Source: Verrucomicrobiia bacterium
Lineage (GTDB): Bacteria; Verrucomicrobiota; Verrucomicrobiia; Limisphaerales; UBA8199
NCBI GenBank assembly: GCA_035946615.1
Contig: DASYZB010000024.1
Span: 1 to 46,846 of the forward strand
Reading direction: 5' to 3'
Length of the DNA: 46,846 nt
Both the position numbers and the translations under genes were made by a program. A model generated the notes under the pieces. That model worked only from the letters and a program-made list of their open reading frames with translations. It made no database searches and was not told the DNA's origin. This document shows positions 9,030 through 17,151 of this stretch, piece by piece. Position 1 is the first letter of the stretch; every line of letters starts with the position of its first letter.

Positions 9030-9818
9030 TTATTCGGGTGCTGCGGCCTGATGAGCCGCCTGCCAACGCCGGTTGAACCCGACGGCCTCGGCATACCGCA
9101 CGCCTGTGCCGCCGAAGATGTCTAACGCCGCGCCGATGGTCAAATCGATGCGACCCTGCCCTGTCCGCGTGACCTGTTCGAGGTCGCGCAATGAGTTTGC
9201 GCCTCCAGCGTAAGTGACCGGGTTGGTAGTCCACTCTGCCAGATGCCCCACCAATTCCAAATCGACTCCCCGGCAGAGACCTTCGACATCGACGGCATGG
9301 ATGAGAAACTCGGCGCACCAGGGCGCCAGGCGATCGAATATCGCGGGGCTGAGTGTCACATCAGTGAATTTCTGCCAACTCTCGGTCACGACCACGTACT
9401 CATGACCTCGCTTGCGGCAGCTCAGGTCCAATACCAACCGCTCCTTCCCAATTTCCTGCCGCAATTTGCGCAGCCGCTCCCAATCCAGAAGTCCTTCCCG
9501 GAAAATCCAGGAGGTCACAATCACGTGCGACGCCCCCGCATTGAGCCAATCGCGCGCATTATCAGCAGAAACCCCTCCCCCCGCTTGTAACCCGCCAGGG
9601 AACGCGCCCAAGGCCGAGCGCGCCTGCGCTTCATTTCCAGGGCCGAGCATGATGACGTGGCCGCCACGCAGGTCGTCACGTTTGTACAGCTCAGCGTACC
9701 AGGATGCCGGGCGTTCGGAAACGAAATGGGTTTGTAGTTTTCCCGGATCGCCTGCAAGCGTCCCACCCACGATTTGTTTCACTTTGCCCTCATGCAGATC
9801 GATGCACGGACGAAACAT
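9030..9818 (-). CDS. hisA: HisA of the eukaryotic type (ProFAR isomerase)
   Basis: A 262-residue TIM-barrel enzyme that isomerises ProFAR to PRFAR, the fourth step of histidine synthesis. It begins CIDLHEGKVKQIVGGTL and carries the signature strings of the yeast HIS6/plant group rather than of ordinary bacterial HisA: VIVTSWIF, LVLDLSCRK, FLIHAVDVEGLC and ALDIFGGTG. This group is known from fungi, plants and scattered bacteria. No other histidine gene lies beside it. The ATG is immediately preceded by GGGAGG with no spacer, an unusual arrangement. Function is assigned from sequence resemblance I recall, not from a search. Confidence 0.88.
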   Translation of the reverse strand: MFRPCIDLHEGKVKQIVGGTLAGDPGKLQTHFVSERPASWYAELYKRDDLRGGHVIMLGPGNEAQARSALGAFPGGLQAGGGVSADNARDWLNAGASHVIVTSWIFREGLLDWERLRKLRQEIGKERLVLDLSCRKRGHEYVVVTESWQKFTDVTLSPAIFDRLAPWCAEFLIHAVDVEGLCRGVDLELVGHLAEWTTNPVTYAGGANSLRDLEQVTRTGQGRIDLTIGAALDIFGGTGVRYAEAVGFNRRWQAAHQAAAPE

Positions 9819-10125
9819 CCTCCCACACTAAAACCCTGCGAGCGAAATTCAAAGCGCAATATACTGGACATGCGGGAGCCGGGAGCTTGATTGGGGCTCA
9901 GGCCCCCACTCCAAGGGCGCAATGGTTGGGCGAATGCCAGTCTCAAACGTTTTGATTCAACCAGCTATCAGCGAAATCATTTTCACTGACACCGAATCGT
10001 GAGAGCTATGTGAGGCGCTCTGAACCCGCCCCGCCGCCGGCACGCGCACAAAGGATGGTTGACAGTTTAGCCCATTAAACCTATATGCGAGGGCAAGGCA
10101 GAGTGAACAACTGCATGAAAACTTT
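9819..10125. other. Divergent intergenic region, hisA / outer-membrane protein
   Basis: No gene is seen. It holds the promoter at 10059-10087, an AAACGTTTT palindrome-like string at 9944-9954 resembling that at 1781-1792, and a TATATT on the minus strand near 9860 that might serve hisA. Confidence 0.5.
10059..10087 (+). promoter_or_regulatory. Sigma70-like promoter of the outer-membrane protein gene
   Basis: A perfect -35 TTGACA (10059-10064), a 17-base spacer and a -10 TATATG (10082-10087) point to transcription starting near 10094, giving a leader of about 32 bases before the ATG at 10126. Confidence 0.65.
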
Positions 10126-10785
10126 ATGAAAACAACTCTTGGATACATCACAGCCCTGGCGCTGGGTTTCGGCATGGCTTGGGCGCAAGACACCGGCTTC
10201 TACGTCAAAGGGGATTTGGGGGGCAATATCACGCAAGATATCAACCTCAAAGAGTTCTTCGGCCCGGTCGCTCCCGGGAGCAAGATTGCGTTGGACCCTG
10301 GATTCCGCGCGGGACTGGCGGGGGGCTACCAGGTGACAGAATGGTTTGCCGGTGAAGTCGAGGCGGGCGTCATGGAGAACCGTATCCATTCGATTACCGA
10401 TGCGACTCGCATCCACGATGCTAATTTTGCCAATATTCCTTTTCTGTTGAACGCCAGACTGCAGTGGCCGACCCCCTGCCCATTCACTCCATACATTGGC
10501 GCGGGCGTGGGTTTCTCGGAATCCATTTTTGATGTCGGCAACATCACCATCAATGGAATTGACATGCACGGCAGCAGCGCGGATGCCGTGTTTGCTTATC
10601 AGGCCTTCGCCGGGATTCGCTATCGATTGAACGACCGGATGGGCTTAAACCTCGAGTACCGTTATTTTGTGGCCGCCAGCCCCAGTTGGCAGGCCGATTT
10701 CACATTTAATACCGTGAGCGACACTGTCCGTTTTGGCGAGGCGCGCACCCACGCGATCAGCCTGGCATTTGATTTCCGTTTCTAG
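10126..10785 (+). CDS. Outer-membrane beta-barrel protein
   Basis: A 219-residue exported protein with a signal peptide (cleavage likely after AWA, residue 20) followed by alternating polar/hydrophobic strands ending in a C-terminal phenylalanine (FDFRF), the usual outer-membrane insertion signal. The GAGVGFSES and GIRYRLNDRMGLNLEYRY strings match the eight-stranded OmpA/OmpW-like porin barrels. Function may be structural or small-solute passage. A short upstream frame (ATGAAAACTTTATGA, 10113-10127) overlaps the start and could affect translation. It stands alone under its own promoter; thiG follows 54 bases later. Confidence 0.85.
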   Translation: MKTTLGYITALALGFGMAWAQDTGFYVKGDLGGNITQDINLKEFFGPVAPGSKIALDPGFRAGLAGGYQVTEWFAGEVEAGVMENRIHSITDATRIHDANFANIPFLLNARLQWPTPCPFTPYIGAGVGFSESIFDVGNITINGIDMHGSSADAVFAYQAFAGIRYRLNDRMGLNLEYRYFVAASPSWQADFTFNTVSDTVRFGEARTHAISLAFDFRF

Positions 10786-10839
10786 GCTTTCTTAGCCTCC
10801 TGTCTCGACAAATCCGCGCGCCCGGCTACATTGGCGCGC

Positions 10840-11628
10840 ATGTCGGCAAGCGGCCAACCATTGGTAATAGCCGGGCGCATCTTTCGCTCGCGCCTGATCG
10901 TCGGCACCGGGAAGTTTCCTTCCCCGGAATCGATGCGGGCGGCGTTGGAAGCCAGCGGAACAGAACTGGTGACGGTCGCGTTGCGCCGGGCGGATTTGAG
11001 CGGCAAAAAGGACCCGTTCGCCAATATTCTCGAATATATCGATCCCAAGCGCTTTCTGTTATTGCCCAATACCAGCGGGGCAATGAACGCCCAGGAAGCG
11101 GTCCGCCTGGCGCGGTTGGCGGCGGCGGCGGGTTTGCCCAAATGGATTAAGCTTGAGATACATCCTGACCCGCGCTATTTGCTGCCCGACCCTATCGAGA
11201 CGCTTGCAGCAGCGGAGATTCTAGTTAACGAAGGCTTCACTGTGCTTCCCTATATTAATGCCGATCCGGTTTTGGCCAAACGCTTGCAGGACTGCGGCAC
11301 GGCGACGGTCATGCCGCTGGGCTCGCCAATCGGCTCCAATCGGGGCATCCAAACGCGGGATCAAATTCGTATCATCATCGAGCAGGCGACGGTTCCTGTG
11401 GTAGTCGATGCCGGATTAGGAGCGCCCAGCCACGCGGCAGAAGCGATGGAAATGGGGGCCGATGCGGTGTTGGTCAACACGGCCATTGCCATTGCCAGCG
11501 ATCCGAACCGGATGGCCATCGCTTTCAAGATGGCGGTCGATGCAGGCCGGGTGGCATTTGAATGCGGCGTGGCCGCCCAACAGGAGGCCTCCAGCCCTAC
11601 CAGCCCCTTGACGGCGTTTCTGGATTAG
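10840..11628 (+). CDS. thiG: Thiazole synthase
   Basis: ThiG (262 residues) condenses deoxyxylulose phosphate, dehydroglycine and ThiS thiocarboxylate into the thiazole phosphate of thiamine. The family signatures are clear: [12 protein letters not shown] at the N terminus, the Schiff-base lysine in [29 protein letters not shown] and the phosphate-binding [23 protein letters not shown] 10840 is preferred to a TTG nine bases earlier. No thiS, thiH/thiO or thiF is adjacent, so partners are encoded elsewhere. The gene ends two bases before the heptose kinase gene, with which it must be co-transcribed although the pathways are unrelated. Confidence 0.95.
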   Translation: MSASGQPLVIAGRIFRSRLIVGTGKFPSPESMRAALEASGTELVTVALRRADLSGKKDPFANILEYIDPKRFLLLPNTSGAMNAQEAVRLARLAAAAGLPKWIKLEIHPDPRYLLPDPIETLAAAEILVNEGFTVLPYINADPVLAKRLQDCGTATVMPLGSPIGSNRGIQTRDQIRIIIEQATVPVVVDAGLGAPSHAAEAMEMGADAVLVNTAIAIASDPNRMAIAFKMAVDAGRVAFECGVAAQQEASSPTSPLTAFLD

Positions 11629-11630
11629 CC

Positions 11631-12638
11631 ATGAACAGACTATCGCTCGGGCGCGTGCGGCAACTGCTCGCTACGGCGGCCAAAAACCGCATCGTCGTTC
11701 TGGGCGATGTGATGCTTGATCAGTTCATCTGGGGCAGTGTGGCACGCATCTCGCCGGAGGCGCCTGTGCCGGTGGTCGATTTCGAGCACGAGAGCTGCAT
11801 GCCGGGGGGCGCGGCGAACGTGGCGCGAAACTTGACCGCCCTGAATGTGCCGACCGAACTGCTGGGTGTTGTCGGACGGGACCACCCGGCGCAGCAGCTC
11901 AAACGGCTGCTGCTTGACCACCACATTCAGTGCGCGGGCCTGGTTTCCAGCGCCGCCCGCAGCACGAGTGTTAAAACCCGCATTGTTGCACATAAACAGC
12001 AAGTTGTGCGGATTGATCGAGAAACACGCGATGGCCTGAATGATTCGCTGAATCGACGCCTGCTGGGAACGCTGGATTCAATGGCCAACCGCATTGCTGC
12101 AGTGATAGTTTGCGATTACGGCAAAGGAGTGGTCACCCAATCGCTCCTGGAGGGCATTAAACAACTCTGCCGCGCGCGGGGGATTTGGCTTAGCCTGGAC
12201 CCGAAGCCCGTGCACCACCTCAACCTGAGCGGTCTTTCGCTCATCACACCGAACCGCAAAGAGGCCTTCGAGCTGGCACGGCTCCCGGACGATACTCGTC
12301 ATCACGACCCGCTGGCCGATAGCAACCTGCTGCGTGTGGCTGGGTGTTTGCTCGAGGAATTGCGCCCCGCCTTGCTGCTCATCACACTCGGCGAGCTGGG
12401 GATGTTGCTTTGTGAGCGGGGCCAAAAACCGTTCCACATCCCGACGGTCGCTCAGGAGGTCTTTGATGTATCCGGCGCCGGCGATACGGTGATTGCCTCG
12501 TTTACCCTGGCTATTGCGGCAGGGGCTTCGCCGGTTGAGGCAGCGATCCTTTCCAATCACGCCGCGGGGTTAGTCGTGGGCAAGATCGGCACCGCCACCG
12601 TCAGTGCCGATGAACTGGCGGGCAGCTTTAAAAAGTGA
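11631..12638 (+). CDS. hldA: Heptose-7-phosphate kinase (RfaE domain I)
   Basis: A 335-residue PfkB-type kinase that makes heptose-1,7-bisphosphate for ADP-heptose and the LPS inner core. The N-terminal DVMLDQFIWGSVARISPEAPVPV and CMPGGAANVARNL blocks identify RfaE domain I, and FDVSGAGDTVIASF near residue 280 is the ATP-binding/catalytic GAGD motif. The adenylyltransferase half found in enterobacterial HldE is missing, so a separate hldC-type gene is expected elsewhere. The stop overlaps the panB start. Its presence implies a heptose-containing LPS or S-layer glycan. Confidence 0.9.
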   Translation: MNRLSLGRVRQLLATAAKNRIVVLGDVMLDQFIWGSVARISPEAPVPVVDFEHESCMPGGAANVARNLTALNVPTELLGVVGRDHPAQQLKRLLLDHHIQCAGLVSSAARSTSVKTRIVAHKQQVVRIDRETRDGLNDSLNRRLLGTLDSMANRIAAVIVCDYGKGVVTQSLLEGIKQLCRARGIWLSLDPKPVHHLNLSGLSLITPNRKEAFELARLPDDTRHHDPLADSNLLRVAGCLLEELRPALLLITLGELGMLLCERGQKPFHIPTVAQEVFDVSGAGDTVIASFTLAIAAGASPVEAAILSNHAAGLVVGKIGTATVSADELAGSFKK

Positions 12639-13468
12639 ATCCTCAAGCAACCACCTCGGTGAAGGCCCCAGGCCCCGGCGCCATCACCCCAGGTAAAATA
12701 ACCGCCGAGGGGGTCCGCGCCATGAAAGCGCGGGGAGAAAAAATTCCTGCCCTGACGGCCTATGATTTCCCTATGGCACGGTTATTGGATGAATCGGGCA
12801 TTCCGTTGTTGCTGGTGGGTGATTCGCTCGGAATGGTGGTGCTGGGCTACCCTAATACGACCCATGTGACCATGGCGGAAATGGAGCATCATGTGCGGGC
12901 GGTTGCTCGGGCGCGGCCACGCGCGCTATTGGCTGCGGACCTTCCTTACCGCACTTATGAAACGGTGGAAAGCGCCGTTGCCAACGCAAAGCGGCTCGTT
13001 GCTGCGGGCGCCGAGGCTGTCAAAGCGGAAGGGGGCCGTGAAATCCTGGCTCAGGTCCGGGCAATTCTTGCCAGCGGGATTCCTTTTCTGGGCCACCTGG
13101 GCATGTTGCCTCAGCGCGTTCTGGAAGAAGGCGGCTATCACATCAAAGGCAAAACGGAACCGGAGCACGAGGCGCTGCTTGCCGATGCTCAGGCGCTGGC
13201 AACCGCAGGGGCTTTTGCTGTTGTGCTGGAACTTGTCACGGCCAGCGTCGCGCGCGAGGTGACTCGCCGTATTGAAATTCCCACCATAGGCATCGGCGCC
13301 GGCTCGGATTGCGACGGGCAAATCCTTGTCACACCCGATTTGCTGGGGATGTTGCCTTGGTACAATCTCAAACACGTCAGACCCAGACTCAATGCGGCGG
13401 AACAAATGCGGGCAGTAATCAAAGATTGGAGCGACGGGGTTAAAAAACCTCTCGGAAACACGGGATGA
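12635..13468 (+). CDS. panB: Ketopantoate hydroxymethyltransferase
   Basis: PanB (277 residues) transfers a hydroxymethyl group from methylene-THF to ketoisovalerate in pantothenate synthesis. Family motifs are seen in order: ITALTAYDF-like KIPALTAYDFPMARLLDESG, LLVGDSLGMVVLGY with the metal-binding Asp, DLPYRTYE, AVKAEGG, FLGHLGMLPQ, and TIGIGAGSDCDGQILVTPDLLG. It starts with GTG whose last two bases form the stop of the previous gene (GTGA overlap), a sign of translational coupling. The first 25 residues are a Pro/Gly-rich extension not needed by the enzyme. Confidence 0.94.
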   Translation: MNPQATTSVKAPGPGAITPGKITAEGVRAMKARGEKIPALTAYDFPMARLLDESGIPLLLVGDSLGMVVLGYPNTTHVTMAEMEHHVRAVARARPRALLAADLPYRTYETVESAVANAKRLVAAGAEAVKAEGGREILAQVRAILASGIPFLGHLGMLPQRVLEEGGYHIKGKTEPEHEALLADAQALATAGAFAVVLELVTASVAREVTRRIEIPTIGIGAGSDCDGQILVTPDLLGMLPWYNLKHVRPRLNAAEQMRAVIKDWSDGVKKPLGNTG

Positions 13469-13917
13469 AGAAACTCACGCACATCGACGCGCGCGGCGAG
13501 GCTAAAATGGTAGATGTCTCCGGGAAACCTGTTCTGGTTCGCCAGGCGGTTGCCACCGGAGAGATACGCCTCGCAAAGGCTACCATCCGATTAATTGAAT
13601 CGCAGACCATCGCCAAGGGCAATGTGTTCGCCACCGCGCGCCTGGCGGGAATTTTGGCCGCCAAAAAGACGGGCGAACTCATCCCACTTTGCCATCCCCT
13701 GCCTCTGACTCATTGCGAGGTGAACTTCCAAATGCCTTCAAGCCGCGACCGAATACGCATCACTGCGTCTGCCAAAATTGCCGCACAAACGGGCGTCGAG
13801 ATGGAAGCCCTCACTGCGGTGAGCATTGCGGCGCTTAGCATCTATGATATGTGCAAGGCGGTTGATAAGAACATGCGCATCGGGGAGATTCGGTTGGTCT
13901 CAAAGATTAAGGGTTGA
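13465..13917 (+). CDS. moaC: Cyclic pyranopterin monophosphate synthase
   Basis: MoaC (150 residues) makes cPMP, the first stable intermediate of molybdenum cofactor. Signature segments include VDVSGKPVLVRQAVATGEI, KKTGELIPLCHPLPLTHCEVNF with substrate-binding histidine, TGVEMEALTAVSIAALSIYDM and the catalytic KAVDKNM lysine. The ATG overlaps the panB stop by four bases (ATGA). It sits directly upstream of modABC, tying cofactor synthesis to molybdate uptake. Confidence 0.95.
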   Translation: MKKLTHIDARGEAKMVDVSGKPVLVRQAVATGEIRLAKATIRLIESQTIAKGNVFATARLAGILAAKKTGELIPLCHPLPLTHCEVNFQMPSSRDRIRITASAKIAAQTGVEMEALTAVSIAALSIYDMCKAVDKNMRIGEIRLVSKIKG

Positions 13918-13964
13918 AGGGGGAGAATGGTCCATTCCGGTGAGCAAATGATTGTCCAGAGCGG

Positions 13965-14729
13965 ATGAAACTGGAGTTGAAAAAGCAAATCTTTCTTTTG
14001 TTCATTGGGTTGGCGATTCTTGGGCTCCCTGCCCGCGCGGCCGAAGTCAGCGTATTCGCCGCTGCCAGCTTGACTGATTCGCTTCAGGAAATAGCCGCGA
14101 CCTACGAGAAACATTCGGGAGACCGGCTCGAATTTAACTTTGGCGCCTCAAGCATGCTGGCGCGGCAAATCCAGGAGGGCGCTCCAGCGGATGTTTTTTT
14201 CTCGGCAGATGAGGCCAAGATGGATGCTTTGGAGAGAACGGGACTGATTGTGAAGGAAACCCGCAAGAGCCGGCTTTCAAATGCGCTCGTGATCGTGGTC
14301 GCCGCTGACAGCGCGCTGAAAATCGCCGCTCCCGAAGACCTCGCGAGGCCACTTGTGAAGCACATCGCTCTGGCCGACCCTGAAGCGGTGCCGGCCGGCA
14401 TCTATTCCAAAGAATTCCTGGGAAAGCGAAAGCTGTGGACAGCGGTCGGAAGCAAAGTGGTTCCAACAGAGAACGTGCGGGCCGCTCTGGCGGCGGTCGA
14501 GTCGGGGAACGTGGAAGCCGGGATGGTGTACCAAACCGACGCCGCTATTTCCAGCAAGGTCAAGGTGGTTTGTCGGATCCCCGCAAGCGAGGGACCGGCC
14601 ATCAGCTACCCGATTGCGGTGCTCAAAGAGTCCAGGAACATCGCTGCCGCGCGAAAGTTCGTGGAGTACCTCGGTTCGGCGGATGCGAAGCGGATATTTA
14701 AAAGCTACGGTTTTATTGTCCTAAAATGA
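13965..14729 (+). CDS. modA: Molybdate ABC transporter substrate-binding protein
   Basis: A 254-residue periplasmic binding protein with a signal peptide (cleavage near ARA, residue 26). The oxyanion-binding elements of ModA are recognisable: VFAAASLTDSLQEIA, FNFGASSMLARQIQEGAPADVFFSADE, VPAGIYSKE and the GNVEAGMVYQTDA segment. It captures molybdate or tungstate and delivers it to ModBC. It begins 47 bases after moaC; the gap holds no obvious Moco riboswitch. Confidence 0.94.
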   Translation: MKLELKKQIFLLFIGLAILGLPARAAEVSVFAAASLTDSLQEIAATYEKHSGDRLEFNFGASSMLARQIQEGAPADVFFSADEAKMDALERTGLIVKETRKSRLSNALVIVVAADSALKIAAPEDLARPLVKHIALADPEAVPAGIYSKEFLGKRKLWTAVGSKVVPTENVRAALAAVESGNVEAGMVYQTDAAISSKVKVVCRIPASEGPAISYPIAVLKESRNIAAARKFVEYLGSADAKRIFKSYGFIVLK

Positions 14730-14823
14730 ATAAATGCCTTTTGCGCGTTGTTCGCCGGTGTTTGGGCTCAAGCTGTGTTGCGGCACACTCGACAATGTGA
14801 GCAAATAGCTTTATCCCCATCCA

Positions 14824-15492
14824 ATGGAAACTGGCGAATGGCAGCTTGTGTGGTTCACCATTTGGGTTTCCATTCTCAGCACAGTGCTGATCCTCCCCTT
14901 TGGGTTGGGCATAAGCTGGCTGCTCGCGCGCCGGCAATGGCCGGGTAAATCCCTCGTCGAGACCATTATATCCCTCCCGCTGGTCATGCCGCCGGTGGCC
15001 ACAGGGCTCATTCTGCTGAAATTCCTTGGGCGCCGCGGGCCGGTTGGTGGTTTTTTGCACACTCATTTTGACTTTGATATCGTCTTTACCTGGCGAGCGG
15101 TGCTGGTGGCTTTATGCGTCATGTCATTCCCCTTGTTGGTGCTGTTGGCGCGGACCGCTTTCGAGGAGGTCAATCCACGGCTGGAAGAGATAGCCCGCAC
15201 CCTTGGGGCTGGAAACATTCGGGTATTCTGCACGATTACTTTGCCGCTGGCAGCGCGCGGGATTGCAGGGGGAATGCTGCTGGCATTTGCGCGGGCTCTG
15301 GGCGAGTTCGGCGCTACAATCATGGTTGCAGGCAATATCCCTGGCCGCACTTCCACGCTTTCGCTGGCCATTTTTAAATCCGTGCAACTGGGCCATGACG
15401 CCAATGCCTTTCGTTTGCTCGGCGTCTCGGTTGGGCTGGCGTTTACAGCGGTGTGGGCAAGCGAATGGCTCATACGAAGAAAAAAGCGCTGA
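14824..15492 (+). CDS. modB: Molybdate ABC transporter permease
   Basis: A 222-residue permease with five hydrophobic segments and the EAA-type cytoplasmic loop EIARTLGAGNIRVFCTITLPLAARG that docks on ModC. ALGEFGATIMVAGNIPGRTSTL is the typical ModB ending. It lies 94 bases after modA, a somewhat long gap that includes a small GTGT/ACAC hairpin, and one base before modC. Confidence 0.93.
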   Translation: METGEWQLVWFTIWVSILSTVLILPFGLGISWLLARRQWPGKSLVETIISLPLVMPPVATGLILLKFLGRRGPVGGFLHTHFDFDIVFTWRAVLVALCVMSFPLLVLLARTAFEEVNPRLEEIARTLGAGNIRVFCTITLPLAARGIAGGMLLAFARALGEFGATIMVAGNIPGRTSTLSLAIFKSVQLGHDANAFRLLGVSVGLAFTAVWASEWLIRRKKR

Positions 15493-15493
15493 C

Positions 15494-16570
15494 ATGGGCC
15501 TGCTGCTCAAAAACGTTTCCCTGCCGCTCACGCCATTCTTGCTGGAAGTGGATGCCGAACTGAAGGGTCGTATGACTGTCATTTTTGGCCCCTCGGGCTC
15601 AGGCAAGACCTCGTTGCTCGACCTGGTGGCTGGCCTGCGCCCGGCCCGCTCTGCGCTCATTCAACTCGACAACCGGGTGCTCCTGGATACCTCGCGGGGC
15701 ATCTCGGTGCCGACACGCCGCCGTGGCATGGGCTATGTCCCTCAAGACCTGGCGCTGTTCCCGCACCTTTCTGTTCGGCAAAATCTACTCTATGGCTCCA
15801 AGCCCAGCGCTGAAGGCAGCCGTCTATTCTCCTTTGAGCACGTGCTTGAGGTTCTGGACATTCAGCCTCTTGTCCAACGCGGTGTCAGGGAACTTTCCGG
15901 GGGCGAGAAACAGCGTGTGGCCTTGGCGCGCGCGTTGCTGGCGTCGCCGCGGTTGCTGCTGCTGGACGAACCGCTGGCCAGCCTCGATCTCGGTTTGAAA
16001 ATGCGGATCATTCCCTACCTGGGTCGCATCCGCGACGAGTTCGGCATCCCGATGCTTTACGTGACGCACGACCGCCACGAACTGCTGGCGTTGGCCGATG
16101 AAATGGTCGTTTTAGTTAACGGCAAGGTGGCACAAACCGGCCCTGTGCGGGAAGTGTTAAGCCGTCCGGCCAGCCTTGCCGTCGCGGGCCTGCTCACAGT
16201 GGAAACCATCCAACAGGGGCGCATCGTTAAAACGGGGGACGAACTGGTGACAGTGGCCGTCGGTCCGGTTTTGCTGAACTCGACAGAGCGAACGCTGCCG
16301 GCGAACATAGTTGAAGTTTATGTCTGCATCCGTGCCGAGGATGTGGTTCTGGTGAAAGGGGGCAACAGCCCAAGCAGCGCGCGCAATCGTTTGGGCGCAA
16401 CCATACAATCTCTTGCCCACGAAGGCGCGCATATGCGGGTAGAACTGGACTGCGGGTTTAGACTCACAGCGATGCTGACCAAGCAAGCTTGCGAAGAAAT
16501 GGCGTTGAAGCCCGGCGAGGCCGTCATGGCCCTGGTGAAAGCGCCCCATATTCATTTGATTCCCCGATAG
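15494..16570 (+). CDS. modC: Molybdate ABC transporter ATP-binding protein
   Basis: A 358-residue ATPase. Walker A GPSGSGKTS is at residues 32-40, signature LSGGEKQR near 135, Walker B LLLLDEPLASLD, and the H-loop VTHD. The C-terminal 70 residues (LGATIQSLAHEGAHMRVELDCG onward) form a TOBE/Mop domain, which in ModC can bind molybdate and inhibit transport. The chosen ATG follows the modB stop by one base; the longer open frame upstream overlaps modB and is not real. A hairpin follows the stop. Confidence 0.94.
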   Translation: MGLLLKNVSLPLTPFLLEVDAELKGRMTVIFGPSGSGKTSLLDLVAGLRPARSALIQLDNRVLLDTSRGISVPTRRRGMGYVPQDLALFPHLSVRQNLLYGSKPSAEGSRLFSFEHVLEVLDIQPLVQRGVRELSGGEKQRVALARALLASPRLLLLDEPLASLDLGLKMRIIPYLGRIRDEFGIPMLYVTHDRHELLALADEMVVLVNGKVAQTGPVREVLSRPASLAVAGLLTVETIQQGRIVKTGDELVTVAVGPVLLNSTERTLPANIVEVYVCIRAEDVVLVKGGNSPSSARNRLGATIQSLAHEGAHMRVELDCGFRLTAMLTKQACEEMALKPGEAVMALVKAPHIHLIPR

Positions 16571-16584
16571 CACCGGAATGCCCC

Positions 16585-16609
16585 GGACTCCCGGCGTTTC
16601 GCCGGGTCC
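16585..16609 (+). terminator. Hairpin after modC, possible terminator
   Basis: GGAC-CCGGCG pairs with CGCCGG-GTCC around a TTT loop, with a two-base bulge (TC) on the left arm. It lies 15 bases after the modC stop. No T-run follows, so termination efficiency is uncertain. Confidence 0.4.
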
Positions 16610-16731
16610 TCAAGCCAAATCCTCGCCAAACCTCGCCAGGATAATATTGACGGAGACTGCATCCTGGCGTGTGAGCAATGTGACTCTGTGCCGGTCCATC
16701 AGTTGTCAAAGTCGCCCAGAGGCCGGCCGGC

Positions 16732-17151
16732 ATGGAGACAGCGGACTTGAATTACGACTGGCTGACGAAACTGCTCAACCAGATGCCTCGAGAAATTCGG
16801 CACATTTTGGTGTCCGATCAGCCCCGGGGCGAAGGAGGTTCGCGGGTAGTATTAACCGCGAGCACGCCCGAGTTGCAGCGGTTTGTTCTGAGGTATCTGC
16901 AAGACACCAATGCCTGGAACGCGCGCTCGAGGTGGAAGCGGAGATCGAGGCCGTGAGGAGCGGAAATGAATTGCGCGGCGGCGTCCAAAGCGGCGTCGCG
17001 CTTCGCTTGCCGCCGCACTCCAAAAGGACGCGCCGGCATCGCGCCAGTCGAGGGAGACAGATTCAAGAGAACGATGTTGGCGATGTTGCAAGGCTGCAAG
17101 GATGACGTTGCGAAGCCTCTGGCGGCAGCCTATAATAGCGGAAAATCTTGA
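16732..17151 (+). pseudogene. Broken small gene interrupted by frameshift and repeat
   Basis: The first 62 codons look like a real protein (start METADLNYDWLTKLLNQMP), not one I recognise. The reading then fails: adding one G in the TGG run near 16917 would continue as an acidic helix (ERALEVEAEIEAVRSGNEL), whereas the frame as it stands stops at 16956. A GC-rich repeat-like stretch follows (16971-17030), and the original frame resumes to a stop at 17149-17151 that overlaps the ATG of the next gene (TGATG). This overlap suggests the gene was once translationally coupled to the zinc-ribbon/TPR gene. A sequencing error in the G run is an alternative for the first defect only. Confidence 0.45.
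16971..17030. repeat. GC-rich hairpin repeat inside a broken gene
   Basis: A compact GC-rich stretch with stem arms GCGGCG (16990-16995) and CGCCGC (17011-17016) and an inner GCG/CGC. On the minus strand it reads ECGGKRSATPLW, a string I associate, from memory only, with dispersed repeats in Verrucomicrobiota. Its position where the surrounding gene loses its reading frame supports an insertion. Confidence 0.35.

Noticed and set aside
9951-9960. TTGATTCAA as a sixth Crp/Fnr box
   Set aside because: Half-sites are separated by the wrong distance (no N6 spacer).
13918-13964. Possible molybdenum-cofactor riboswitch between moaC and modA
   Set aside because: The gap is only 47 bases, too short for the known Moco RNA motif.
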